From Pegoplata infirma (lineage: Eukaryota; Arthropoda; Insecta; Diptera; Anthomyiidae): DNA of 64,000 nucleotides. The number at the start of each line of letters is the position of its first letter. Within the stretch, counting starts at the first letter, position 1. The DNA is taken from positions 130,655,682-130,719,681 of the forward strand of contig OY992539.1 of NCBI GenBank assembly GCA_963921195.1. The letters are read 5' to 3'. This document shows, piece after piece, positions 1-10,135 of this stretch. Under the pieces are notes generated by a model, which had not been told where the DNA came from, ran no database searches, and saw only the letters and a program-made list of their open reading frames with translations. Both the position numbers and the translations under genes were made by a program.

Positions 1-121
1 TTTGTTAAAAAAACACTTCGTCCTAAAATTTGTTACCAACATCACAACGAATTTTAATTTATAAATAACAATATTCTATAAGTCAAAATGTTCCAGATAC
101 TTCCACCAACAATGACACAAT

Positions 122-346
122 AGTGGGAGTTATTTCATCGCTATTGTAGTGGGAGTTCTTTCATATGAAAGAACTCCCACCGAAAAAATTATGAAATAAC
201 TCCCAACAAAAATGATAAAAGTCCCACTAAATTGGGAGTTATTTCATCATTCATTATTTGAAGTAACTCCCAACTTTGTATGGAGTTTTTTTTTGGGACT
301 TATTTCATTTTTTAGGTGGGAGTTATTTCATGTGGGAGTTATTTCG
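122..346. repeat. Cluster of a 16-bp motif in both orientations, with a perfect palindrome
   Basis: GTGGGAGTTATTTCAT and close variants occur about eight or nine times, some inverted. Bases 149-180 form a perfect 32-bp palindrome made of one copy and its inverse (GTGGGAGTTCTTTCAT then its complement). Translations through this stretch are repeat artefacts. The family is not recognised. Confidence 0.7.
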
Positions 347-429
347 TGTCGCCGATGTTTACATATGAGAAGAAAGCGTTTTTTAATGCCTATCCAACGG
401 TGGCATAACCTTGTAAAAGTTTGGATTCC

Positions 430-750
430 TTAAATACTTTTTTCATGAAAATGTGAAAATTTTGGGGAGTATTTATATGAAGATATAGAGCTACGATGTC
501 CATATGAATACGAAATAATCTTTATTAAATTTAAGTCGACACGTATTTTTGCTCTAGAGGATATTCCTGTTAGTTCGTGAGTTATCGAAATTTTCCCGGA
601 GGTCCATATGGTTTCATAAGGGGACAACGAAATTTTGAAACACTGATATGGCCGAAAAGCCGAGACAAAAGCCTTAAAATCGTCTCATTTATATATATTT
701 TAAGTTTCAGGCAAATCGGTTCATAAGGGTTGAGGTACTTCCCTTGTTAG
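430..750. mobile_element. Incomplete MITE with a CCCTTGTTAG end
   Basis: The right end (TACTTCCCTTGTTAG) matches the terminus of the MITE at 15515-16070. Bases 440-620 are the reverse complement of the inner part of that copy. No left terminus was found, so the copy is truncated or rearranged. Confidence 0.55.
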
Positions 751-1194
751 GTAATCCAATTTTATCACTTTAAATATCCCACACAAAAGTGGCTGACTGA
801 AAAATTTAAATTTTTAAGTTCTCTGGTTTCAAGTTGGTGTTTTTAGCGGTTGGTTTATTTTTTAAAGAAAAATATCATCTCCCTGTTTAAATTTTATTCA
901 TTAAGGAACTTAAAACTACTTTGAAAACAATTAATTTTCATGCCAAATTTCGGGAGCCCCTTTAATTTGGAATTTAGCTCTTTTAATATAGACTGCAGAC
1001 AGACGACAGACAGACAAATATCGCAAAAGTGTCTTTGATTCGAATTTTTTCATTTATAAAATATAGAGCACTTTTGTTTGGGACTGCGTCTTGCTCTCAA
1101 CAGACTGATGAATATAGCAAGAATATAAGAGTACAAAAATCTCAGGTATGTCCCAGTTGGCTCTGTCTTCAAGACATCTTAGACGACGGGTGCA
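751..1194. other. Stretch without a recognisable gene
   Basis: AT-rich sequence ending in a short GACAGACGACAGACAGAC tract (about 990-1016) of the type found inside the fly-type interspersed repeat. Short open frames here lack any recognisable domain. Confidence 0.4.
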
Positions 1195-1530
1195 CGACCC
1201 ATGTAAATTGTTGAAGACAGATGGACGACAGTCCACACAAGTCGTGAACGACACTCTCACACAAAAGATCCAAAAATCATACAAGACGAGATGAGCGACA
1301 CTGTCGCTCAGAGTGTCGTGAATTTTTACGACGACGATATTAGCGACTATGGCCTCAAATTGTCGTGTACGACCTTTTGATCGACTGTGTCCTCCAATCT
1401 ATCGTTGACGACCATATAGGTGACCTTATCTTCTATATAATCGTTGACGACCATCCAGGTGAAACATTCCCTCATAGGGTCATTGACGACTACTTGAGCG
1501 ACACTTGCGCCCATAAAGTCGTACACGACC
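1195..1530. repeat. Degenerate minisatellite, GTCGTTGACGACC core, ~38-40-bp spacing
   Basis: The core GTCGTTGACGACC and variants recur near 1316, 1364, 1403, 1440, 1480 and 1519. The core is itself a near-palindrome. From 1540 to 1960 plain AT-rich DNA separates it from a related array. Confidence 0.6.
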
Positions 1531-1964
1531 GTATAAGAATATTTTTTTATTAATTTTTATTTAAATTCATTTATTTAATTTTTAAGAACATTATTTTGTA
1601 TAATTAAATTAAATTTTTTTATGTTTAAAAATACGTAAAGTAATAAGAAAAATATAATATTATTAAAATAATGTAAAAATACATACATAAATATTTTAAT
1701 ACATAATTTTCAAATTAATTTAAAAAAAAAGTAATTAACAAGTTGAAGATTCCATTTAAAATTTGAAGATCCATGTAAAATTGTTTATGTTCTATTTAAA
1801 ACGTTTTAACATATAATTTTAAGATCACGATTCACAAAGTGAACCTTTTTCGATTGATTTTAATGAACAACTAACTATTTTACTTATATACATTTTATAT
1901 TTTTCATTGCCGTTATTATAGTCCCGTTATTTGGTTTGTTTCTCCCAGAACAGAGTTAAGTCAA

Positions 1965-2600
1965 GTATGCACACGACAAATATAAATATCGTCGATCAGT
2001 ATGTCGTAAACAAAGAGCATTAGATTACAATTTAACGAAATTGTCGCCTATATTGTCGTCAACGGAGAGTGCGATTGACGATAATCGTAATATATTGTCG
2101 GTCAGCCTGTCGTAAACCAAGAGCAATAGATGACAACTAAAAGAAGTTGTCGTTCATATTGTCATCAACATTGTTTGGCTGACGACAACATAAAGATATT
2201 GTCGCTCATATTGTCTTCAATCGGCATTAACTGACGACATATTTAAGACATAATCGTTCGTCTTGTCGTTAACGGAATTTAAATACACGACACATAAGAG
2301 AGATTGTCGCTTGTTTTGTCGTGAACCAAGTTTGGCCTAAGACAACTTAAAGACATTTTCGGTCATCTTGTCTTCAATATATTTTCTATACACGACAAGT
2401 ACTAGATTTTGTCGCTTAACTTGTCTTCAACTGGATGTTACACAAGACCAGTTGAGTATTTTGTCATGCAGCTAGTCGTTAGCGAATATTTCCGTTGCAT
2501 TGTCGTAAGAGAAAATTCAATCGACACATGTCTTGAACGACAAATTCTTAACTATCACTTACGAAATCGTTGAAGACAGCGTCGTCTACGACGTTTTGGC
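1965..2600. repeat. Degenerate minisatellite, ~54-bp unit with paired TTGTCG blocks
   Basis: About ten diverged units share a block like ATTGTCGCTCATATTGTC followed by KTCAAC, starting near 1986, 2040, 2095, 2147, 2199, 2250, 2304, 2354, 2410 and 2460. The GTCGT/ACGAC words link it to the array at 1195-1530, so both probably derive from one family. No coding sense. Confidence 0.65.
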
Positions 2601-3639
2601 CAACTGGGGTATTGCTTACTTCTGTTGCACTGTGTAATAATATCTAACTTAAAGTTTTTTTTTCAATTTAAAATTATAATAGTCACAAAAAAGTTTGGGA
2701 ACCAATGTTTTAAATATTGTTGAAAAGGAAGTCACTAGAACAAAATGTATAAAGTAAGATATTTTTATCTAAATGCTGATGGCTTAGTAATGACGTCATA
2801 AAATGCAAAACATTTTCTATTTATTATTTGAAATATTTTCATGTTATTTTCTTTTGGATTTTCAGATATTCGCTACTTTTTTGTTTGGTATGATGTTTTG
2901 GCAATAAGCCAATAAATATTTGAGAGATTTAGGAAGTGTTACCATTTTTCGTATAATAACATTTTAAAAAGGGATTTTGTGATGGGAAGACAACCTGAAG
3001 TATGCCTTGTATAGGTTTGAAATGAAAGTAAAGAATTAAGTAAAGTAATGAAATACAATAATAAAATGCTGTAAAACGCAGTAATGCCAACTACTTTGTA
3101 GCAGAAAGCGCATTAACTTTTTAAAAAGGTACCAAAATACTTTATTTTGAGATCAAAAAAGCGAAAGAAGGCACCAATAATTTTTTTCTAATTTTAACTA
3201 AAAAAATATAAATGTGAATTTTAAATATATAAATTTAGCTTTTCTGAAAGCTGCGTATCATCAGAATACCAATGTTTCTTTCTAAATCGTTGGAAGAGAC
3301 ATATAATTTTTATTTTTTCTGGCTGCTAAAACTTTACGTCAGCACAAATAGACTCGTAAGTCCGTTGTACAGAAAAAAGTACCTTGATATAACAAAATTA
3401 AAAAGTTTTATGATTCTGTTAAGTTTTTTTTTTAACTTTGTTATGGAGATTTTATTAAGAAAACATAGAATGGCGCCCCAAAAAGTACAAATAAACAATT
3501 CTTCCTTTTCATATACGATTTTCTCAAGAATGGTACATATTTAATTTCAAAAACTTTTGTTCGATAGGTTTGATTTAATCATATTATAAAAAATTTAATC
3601 ATTTTATGAAAATTTATAAAAAAGCAGAAAAAGCACTAA
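2601..3639. other. AT-rich stretch with a possible LINE 3'-end fragment
   Basis: No gene seen. Bases 3328-3362 (TTTACGTCAGCACAAATAGAC) resemble the 3' flank of the LINE relic at about 41738-41775, so a short LINE 3'-UTR fragment is possible. Confidence 0.3.
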
Positions 3640-4245
3640 CTTACAAGGGAAGTCTCCCTGGTGTCACCCTCCGATCTTCATGAAATTTGGATATGTTGTT
3701 AAGAACGAAAATTAATTCGACACGTATTTTTTTTAGCGGCCCAAACTCATTTTTATGGGGGGTCGATTTGTATGGGGGGAAATTGACCTTTTTCAGTTTT
3801 TTACGATTTACGCCTATTTAAACAACATTAAAATAGGCATGTGTGATATCAGATTAATGGTATTAAAAATACCTATCTCGTGGTGCTAACAAGGGGCCAA
3901 AGAATTTAATATTTTTCGACTTATTAACAAAAATGTCCTAAAATTTTGGTATTTTACTCAATATGACGAAAAGTTGTGCATATTTGGACACGTTCTTAGC
4001 ACAGGTAGATAGGTTTTCCAAAGACCTTTCGTTTGGTATGTAGCATGACTAGGTTTGATGCATAATATAGGAGATAAACGAAAAATACTGAAAAATGGCC
4101 TTATCTTCCCCCCCCCCTTTTTACCCCCTAAATATGAATTTAGGCCGCTAAAAAAAATACGTGTCCCTTTATTTTTTCTGCTCTACAAAATAAAACCAAT
4201 TCCATAAAGATCCGCGGGTGACACTAGGGAGACTTCCCTTGTTAG
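3640..4245. mobile_element. ~606-bp MITE, CTWACAAGGGAAGTCTCCCT termini
   Basis: Terminal inverted repeats of about 30 bp: left CTTACAAGGGAAGTCTCCCT and right AGGGAGACTTCCCTTGTTAG, each followed inward by GTGTCACCC. A second full copy in the opposite orientation lies at 13740-14347 and a fragment at about 6003-6150. There is no coding capacity. Superfamily not assigned because the target duplication is unclear. Confidence 0.75.
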
Positions 4246-4271
4246 TGTTTTTTTAAGTTTGGCACTATACT

Positions 4272-5100
4272 TGGGCTGACCATTTTTTTCTGAACTCAAA
4301 TCAGTACGCACAAGTTTTTATGTTTTTTTTTCTACAAATAACTCTCTGAAAACAGTTTTTTGTGGGAAAACACTGATGATTTTTGAGAAACATTGATGAT
4401 TTTTCCAACACTGAAAAAGTTTCGGTTAAACTACCAAACTTGGGGTCAATTAGTATTCAGTAAAAACAACTGTTAAAAACAACTGTCATAAACTGTGTCG
4501 TTATTTTGCGGAAAATTTTGTTGACTACAAACAACTTCATTTAAATGTTTTGATCCTTTCGGTGCAGAAAATGTAACAAAAACCCACAGGTTTTGTGAAT
4601 AAAAAGTCTACAGATTCTGAGGACTTTTAATAACTCTTCTAAATATACCTTATGTTCTGAGAGCTTTTTCCAATAAATTCGTATGACATTACCTCATCGA
4701 ACATCTAAGAATCATTTTATTCATCCAATTACATTATCATTCTTAAAAAATATAAAAATTCCATCATCCCTCGAACTTTTCGTTTTAGTAAACCTCAGAG
4801 ATTCGTGCGCCTTTTCATATAAATACATTTTTGCGTTAAGGAACCTCTTGATTTTCGAACTTTAAGCTCTTTAGAATTAATTATTGACAGAATTAAGTTA
4901 TAAAAAAACTACCTTGTAAACTCAAGTTTTTGTATAGAATTTTCGAATAAGATTATTTTATATGTTGAAATCTTCGAAAATCAGTACAATCAGTACATAT
5001 TTCATAAAATCAGTACAAATCAGTACAACGTTTTTTGATCAGTACACGTGATAATAAATCAGTACATGTACTGATCAAATCAGTACGAATGGTCAGCCTA
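4272..5100. mobile_element. Nonautonomous DNA transposon with 8-bp target duplication ACTATACT
   Basis: Ends TGGGCTGACCATT and AATGGTCAGCCTA are inverted repeats. The exact 8-bp duplication ACTATACT flanks both sides (4264-4271 and 5101-5108). About eight AATCAGTAC words crowd the right subterminal region (4978-5095) and one lies near the left end, as expected for transposase-binding repeats. An 8-bp duplication suggests a hAT-like element. No transposase frame. Confidence 0.75.
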
Positions 5101-5188
5101 ACTATACTCAAAGAAAAAGCTTTTTAATACATAATTTTTCGTGTAATGTAACGTGTCATCAATATGATGAAGCGGTGTTATCAGTATA

Positions 5189-5301
5189 AACAAGTAAAAA
5201 AGTTAAATTCGGCCGTGCCGAATTTTATATACCCTCCATCTGTATCCCAGTATTTATAAGTTAATACGATTTTCTAATGCACGTTCTTTAAAAATTTAAT
5301 A
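5189..5301. repeat. Fragment of the fly-type interspersed repeat
   Basis: Carries the diagnostic hairpin TTCGGCCGTGCCGAA followed by TATACCCTCCA, shared with copies at about 7586, 18035, 23580, 38510, 53460 and 62080. The CACAGACT element starts immediately after it. Confidence 0.6.
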
Positions 5302-5308
5302 TCAATGG

Positions 5309-5768
5309 CACAGATTAATACAGACTCGACAATTATAACAAGTGTCAAAAAAGTAGTCTTTAGCCATATGGTTATTTTTTTTTAAATTATTCTACTAATT
5401 AGGTTAGAGAGAGAAAACCAATATAAGATAATAATCACAATTGGAGCGGGAAGCGTTTTTCCGCAACTGTTCACATACGTTTTATATGACAACAAAATTC
5501 CACCGCGTTTTTCCGCCAAACTAGATTCAATTCTATTTTTATGAGGACAATTGCGTTTTTCCGCTTCCCGCTCCAATTGTGATTATTCTCTAACACGCCA
5601 TACGAAAAAAAAGGTAGAACGGCTTTTATTGTTTTACTCACTTCTAACTAGTAGAAAGTGTTGCCATGCTTTAAACCAGCTAAAAACCGATCTGTATCTT
5701 ATAAAATCGCTAAGTTTTTACCCATTTTTGTTTTACAACTCTACTGTCTAGTCTGTATATAGTCTGTG
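5309..5768. mobile_element. CACAGACT-ended element with 7-bp target duplication
   Basis: Left end CACAGATTAATACAGACTCG and right end TGTCTAGTCTGTATATAGTC.. are inverted. Flanks TCAATGG (5302-5308) and TCTATGG (5769-5775) look like a 7-bp duplication with one mismatch. The paralogue at 52703-53002 has an exact 7-bp duplication. This copy is longer because a MITE sits inside it. Confidence 0.7.
5427..5590. mobile_element. Harbinger-like MITE, 164 bp, TAA target duplication
   Basis: Inverted termini GATAATAATCACAATTGGAG / CTCCAATTGTGATTATTCTC continue into AGCGGGAAGCG. TAA flanks both ends (5424-5426, 5591-5593), matching the TWA target of PIF/Harbinger elements. The paralogous host at 52703-53002 lacks the insert (…CTAATATAACGCGCC), giving a natural empty site. 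A related end lies at 6170-6215. Confidence 0.75.
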
Positions 5769-5775
5769 TCTATGG

Positions 5776-6371
5776 TGTTTAGAAAATATTTTTTTTGCCC
5801 ATTACCAGGGCTGGAAAATCTCTAAACACCGTTTCTGTTAAAATAGCGTGTTTTTTTTTTTTAAATTTATATGAATATGTATATCAAAATTGCTACACTC
5901 AAAAAATTATAACGGTAGATTCCACTACAAAAGACAGTTAAAACAACTACATTTGTTGTTGTTTAGACGTCTACGTTGTTGTTTTTAACTATTAATTAAA
6001 ACGTCTCCCTATTGTCACCCGCGGATCTTTATGGAATTGGTTTTATTTTGTAGATCAGAAAAAATAAAGGGACACATATTTTTTTTAGCGGCCCAAATTC
6101 ATATTTAGGGGGTAAAAAGGAGGGGGAAGACAAGGCAATTTTTAAGTTTTTAATTCAATTCCATTTTTATGAGGACAATTGCGGAAAAACGCTTTCCGCT
6201 CCAATTTGTTAACATTCATCAAAACAAAAAAAAAAAAAAAACGAAACGAAATGTTAACTTCCATTAATTTCTCAATTTAATTTAGCATCGTTTGGAATAG
6301 TTTTGTAAAATATTACACATTTTCGATGAAATATTGATAAAATTAGCTTATTAAGGTACCTACAGACGACG
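5776..6371. other. Repeat fragments, no gene
   Basis: Holds a partial copy of the 3640-4245 MITE (about 6003-6150) and a fragment of the Harbinger-like end (about 6170-6215). Nothing coding seen. Confidence 0.5.
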
Positions 6372-6966
6372 CACATTGGGTTGAAATGGATCAAAAGTGG
6401 CGCTTTATTCAAAACTGAAAAAAATTTTTTTTACAAAAATTATTAATTTAGGGTTAAAGTATATAAAATTACTCTAACAAATCTGTCACAACTATTATTC
6501 TGAGTTGTTTACTTTTCTTGCAATCCGCCGTCAAAATCAAATAAATTTTTGTGTTTTTGAATATGGTGCTAAAAATTGAAAATCAACTTATTTCTAGAAT
6601 TTTTTTTTGGTATTTATTCATTCAAAGGTAATTTTTTTATTATGGAACCATCAACTTCAGGCATTTTAAAATACATTTCTGTTTTTTGTTTTTTGAAAAT
6701 TGTTGTAAAAATATTTTTGAAATTTTTTTGTAAAATGTTCCAAAATTGGAGTATTTTTAATACTTGATGGAATATAAAAAAAATGTAAGAGGTTGTTATT
6801 GCTTATACATTGTGATAATAAAGCATATAGTATAGGCTTTAATTTAAAAGAAAAAAAACGTCCGCGTTTAATGCCGTTATTTTTTTATTTAAGATTTTAT
6901 GAAAAAAATGTGGTGGCTTCAATAACACTTCATCACAAAAAAACAAAAAAGTTTCTGACCCAGAAA

Positions 6967-7562
6967 CTAGACCCACTTATCCTTATGTATTTTGACCTTC
7001 TGAAATCGATTCTGCCATCAGAATTGAATTTTATAGTTGGGGTTTCCTGTGATTTACAAGGAAAGTCCGCACAGTGAACCCACCTAATTTCCTTGTGAAT
7101 TTGACAAAGTTACAAAATTTTTTAATTTTATTTCTGTACGTAAGGTTCAAGTCTGATTTATAACGTAGAAAATAAGAGTATTTTAAATAAAATCCGTAAA
7201 AAATTGCAGAAGTTACATGCATTTGAACAAAAACGCGTTATTTCAGTTTTATACAAAAACAGTTGTATTTATGTTGTGAATTAATGCATTTTTGTTCAAA
7301 TGCAAGTAACTTCTGCAATTTTTGATGGATTTTATGAAAAAACCTCATATTTTCTTCGTAATAAATCAGACTTGAACATTACATACCGAAATAAAATTTT
7401 AAAAAATGTTAACTTATTGTTGGTCAAATTTACAAGGAAATCAGGTCGGTTCACTTTTGCGGACTTTCCTTGTAAATTGCAGAGAAACCCAACGGTAGAA
7501 TTTAATTCTGATCGCGGAATTGAATTTAGAAGGTAAAAATACATAAGTATTAGAGGGTCTAG
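6967..7562. repeat. Foldback hairpin ~600 bp, CTAGACCC ends
   Basis: Bases 6967 to about 7235 are an imperfect inverted copy of about 7290-7562, with a short loop. Ends read CTAGACCC and GGGTCTAG. Frames on both strands through the arms are mirror artefacts. Related arm sequence recurs at about 31370-31600. Confidence 0.75.
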
Positions 7563-7585
7563 ACATTTTTTTTGGTAATCTATAT

Positions 7586-7690
7586 ATAAACAAGAAAGAG
7601 TTTTAAATTCGGCTGTGCCAAATCTTTGATACCTCCAACAAGCAAAAAAATAAAAATGACAGGGACGGTTTTCGTGGGGAGTGGGAAGGG
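7586..7690. repeat. Fly-type repeat fragment with a long G run
   Basis: AAATTCGGCTGTGCCAAATC followed by a CCTCCAACAAGC block and a run of about 14 G (7688-7701). This is the terminal hairpin portion seen in the other fly-type copies. Confidence 0.5.
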
Positions 7691-8312
7691 GGGGGGGGGG
7701 GTAAGCAGATGTCTCTGGGTGGTGTAATATAACATCTGACAAAAAACATGCATGATGTTAACATTATTTATTATGAATAACGCAGCTGATATAATTTTTT
7801 TTTTTTCAATTTCCATGGCTTAAGTTAAAAAAGGTAAATTTAAACATTCAAGAATTTCTATGAAAAAAATTAGGTTTCTTAATGAATATAGTACTTATAT
7901 GAAAGCATGTAATTTTTGTTAAACGTTTATAATAGCACTTTACATAAACTTAAATTTGCTATTTGTTTCAAAATATTGTGTTTTTTAATTTCACAGATAC
8001 AGTAAAAATTGTGAATTTCGTTTTTTCCCGAAATAAAGCATAACCACTCGCCTAATATGTCAATTTTTTCAAAAATGGTGGTATTTTACTTATTAATGAT
8101 TAGACGCCAATAAAAAAAATGAATAGTTCCAAATTACAACTTTCCAGACTTTTTTTTATGGAAAATTTAAAAAAAATTAAAATTTGGTGAAACACAAAAA
8201 CCCGAATTTAAACAAATTTTATGCAAGTATTAACACATATTTATTTTTTATTGTTTTAAATTTTTACTATCGCATTAAAAATACTTTAATTTCCAACTGT
8301 ATTCAATAAATT

Positions 8313-9530
8313 ACACTGCGTGACAAAACTGACCACTATTTTAGAAAACAAGAGGTGTGACCAACGTTTCTATATATTTGAGACATGCTGATTTCAATGG
8401 CGTACTCCGTTTTTCGATGTATGGTACAGTTTTCTTGCAAAATGTCATTAAAGATTTGCTAATTTCGAGCCAGTTTTTTAACAAAAAAATTAGCAATGTT
8501 AATGATTTTTAAATTTTATGGCATGGAAAACAAAGATATGACTTGTAGCAATATTTCTTATGCTAATTTGGTTTAAATCTTTTCATCTTAAGCCCTTAAA
8601 TTCGCGAATTTCTTAATTTTTTGAGGTTTTCACGAATTTAACCGCCAAATTGGTCTTTGATAAAAAACTTGCTTTTAGTGAATCAAAGAGGCATCCCTTG
8701 CAATACGAATAGTGGACAAAAAACTGCTGTGTTATATGTACCATCATGATGAAAATCGCGAAAACCCGTTTTTTTGTATATGGCAGCATCACTTTACGAG
8801 ATGATTTAAGGCTCCATCTTTTAGTATATAATGTGGTAACCCTAAACAACTAACTGACCAAAAATTTGGCCAAAAAAGTTTTCATTTGCAAAAGTTATCT
8901 TAACAAAAACTATAATTATTGTATGGCAAACACTGAAATAATAGTTTTTGTTAAGATAACTTTCGCAAATGAAAACTTTTTTGGCCAAATTTTTTGTCAG
9001 TTAGTTGTTTAAGGTTACCACATTATATACTAAAAGATGGAGCCTTAAATCATCTCGTAAAGTGATGCTGCCATATAAAAAAAAACGTTTTTTCGCGATT
9101 TTCATCATGATGGTCCATATAACATAGCAGTTTTTTGTCCACTATTCGTATTGTAAGGGATGCCTCTTTGATTCACTAAAAGTAAGTTTTTTATCAAAGA
9201 CCAATTTGGCGGTTAAATTCGCGAAAACCTCAAAAAATTAAGAAATTCGCGAATTTAAGGGATTAAGATGAAAAGATTTAAACCAAATTAGCATAAGATA
9301 TATTGCTACAAGTCATATCTTTGTTTTCCATGCCATAAATTTTATAAATCATTAACTTTGCAAATTTTTTTGTTAAAAAACTGGCTCGAAATAAGCAAAT
9401 CTTTAACGACATTTTGCAAGAAAACTGTACCATACATCGAAAAACGGAGTACGCCATTCGAATCAGCATGTCCGAAATATATAGAAATGATGGTCGTAAC
9501 TCTTGTTTATTTTTTAGTGTTCCGCAGTGT
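8313..9530. repeat. Large foldback hairpin, ~600-bp arms
   Basis: Bases 8313-8916 and about 8937-9530 are near-identical inverted arms separated by about 20 bp. Outer ends read ACACTGCG / CGCAGTGT. The arms differ by few substitutions, implying a younger origin than the hairpin at 6967 or ongoing arm conversion. It lies within the Transib-like element. Confidence 0.85.
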
Positions 9531-10018
9531 TATCGCTTTTGGTTTAAAAGTTACAGCTTAAATTGTGAATCTAGTTCAATTTTCAAGAAACACTAAAAAA
9601 ATTCTGGCAGGTTAAAAAAAATAGAAATCACATGTTTTCTCTTTAAAAGGGTGCTTTCGAATGTATTATTTATCATTCATCAATCAAAAAATATTATATG
9701 TTAAAATTACTGCTTCCCTGAATAAAGCGCCACTTTGCCTCTCATTCAACCCAATGTGCGACGCAATATTATGCACAATATTTTTGACGTTTTCCCACAA
9801 TTGGCATACATAAAAATACTGAAATCGATTTGATTTGTAAAAATAATTTTTATAAAATTTATTCTTAATGAATAAAATTTATTTAAAAAAAAAAAATTAA
9901 TTAACTTATTTTATTTCAAATTTTTAAATTAAAAAAATCAAGTAACTCAAAATAAAAACTTATTAATGGTAAAATTAAAAAAAAACCACAAATGAAAAAA
10001 AAAAAAAAAATTATACTC

Positions 10019-10093
10019 TCGGCCAAACCGGGAGACGAACCTGGTGCCCCCAAATTAATATCCGACGACACTACCATTAGACCACCGGCAGCA
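10019..10093 (-). other. tRNA-like sequence (Pol III A/B box), probably pseudogene or SINE head
   Basis: On the minus strand it begins GCCGGTGGTCTAATGGTAG (A-box region) and carries CCAGGTTCGTCTCCCGG, a T-arm-like B box with one mispair. A run of about 17 T follows on the same strand, as expected of a Pol III terminator. The start resembles tRNA-Gly/Asp but the anticodon stem does not pair well, so a working tRNA is unlikely. Confidence 0.55.
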
Positions 10094-10135
10094 TTAAAAA
10101 TGCATGTCAAATTCGCAATTTTGTTTGATTATAAC

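Larger units (their letters stand above)
6372..9758. mobile_element. Transib-like nonautonomous element, target duplication CGACG
   Basis: Inverted termini of about 40 bp: both start CACATTGGGTTGAA and share an inner block AAAGTGGCGCTTTATTC after a short variable spacer. An exact 5-bp duplication CGACG flanks the element (6367-6371, 9759-9763). This fits Transib, whose targets are 5 bp and GC-rich (consensus CGNCG) and whose ends begin with a CAC…TG heptamer, the family ancestral to RAG1. No transposase frame survives. The 3.4-kb body holds two foldback hairpins and a fly-type repeat fragment. Confidence 0.72.

Noticed and set aside
4370..4410. CTGATGA…GAAAC as a third hammerhead
   Set aside because: There is no stem between the two core strands; the words occur by chance in AT-rich sequence.
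7332..7742. 136-codon minus-strand open frame
   Set aside because: It runs through the arm of the foldback at 6967-7562 and into a G run; the opposite arm yields mirror frames. No domain.
10019..10093. Functional tRNA gene
   Set aside because: B box and terminator are good but acceptor and anticodon stems do not pair adequately.
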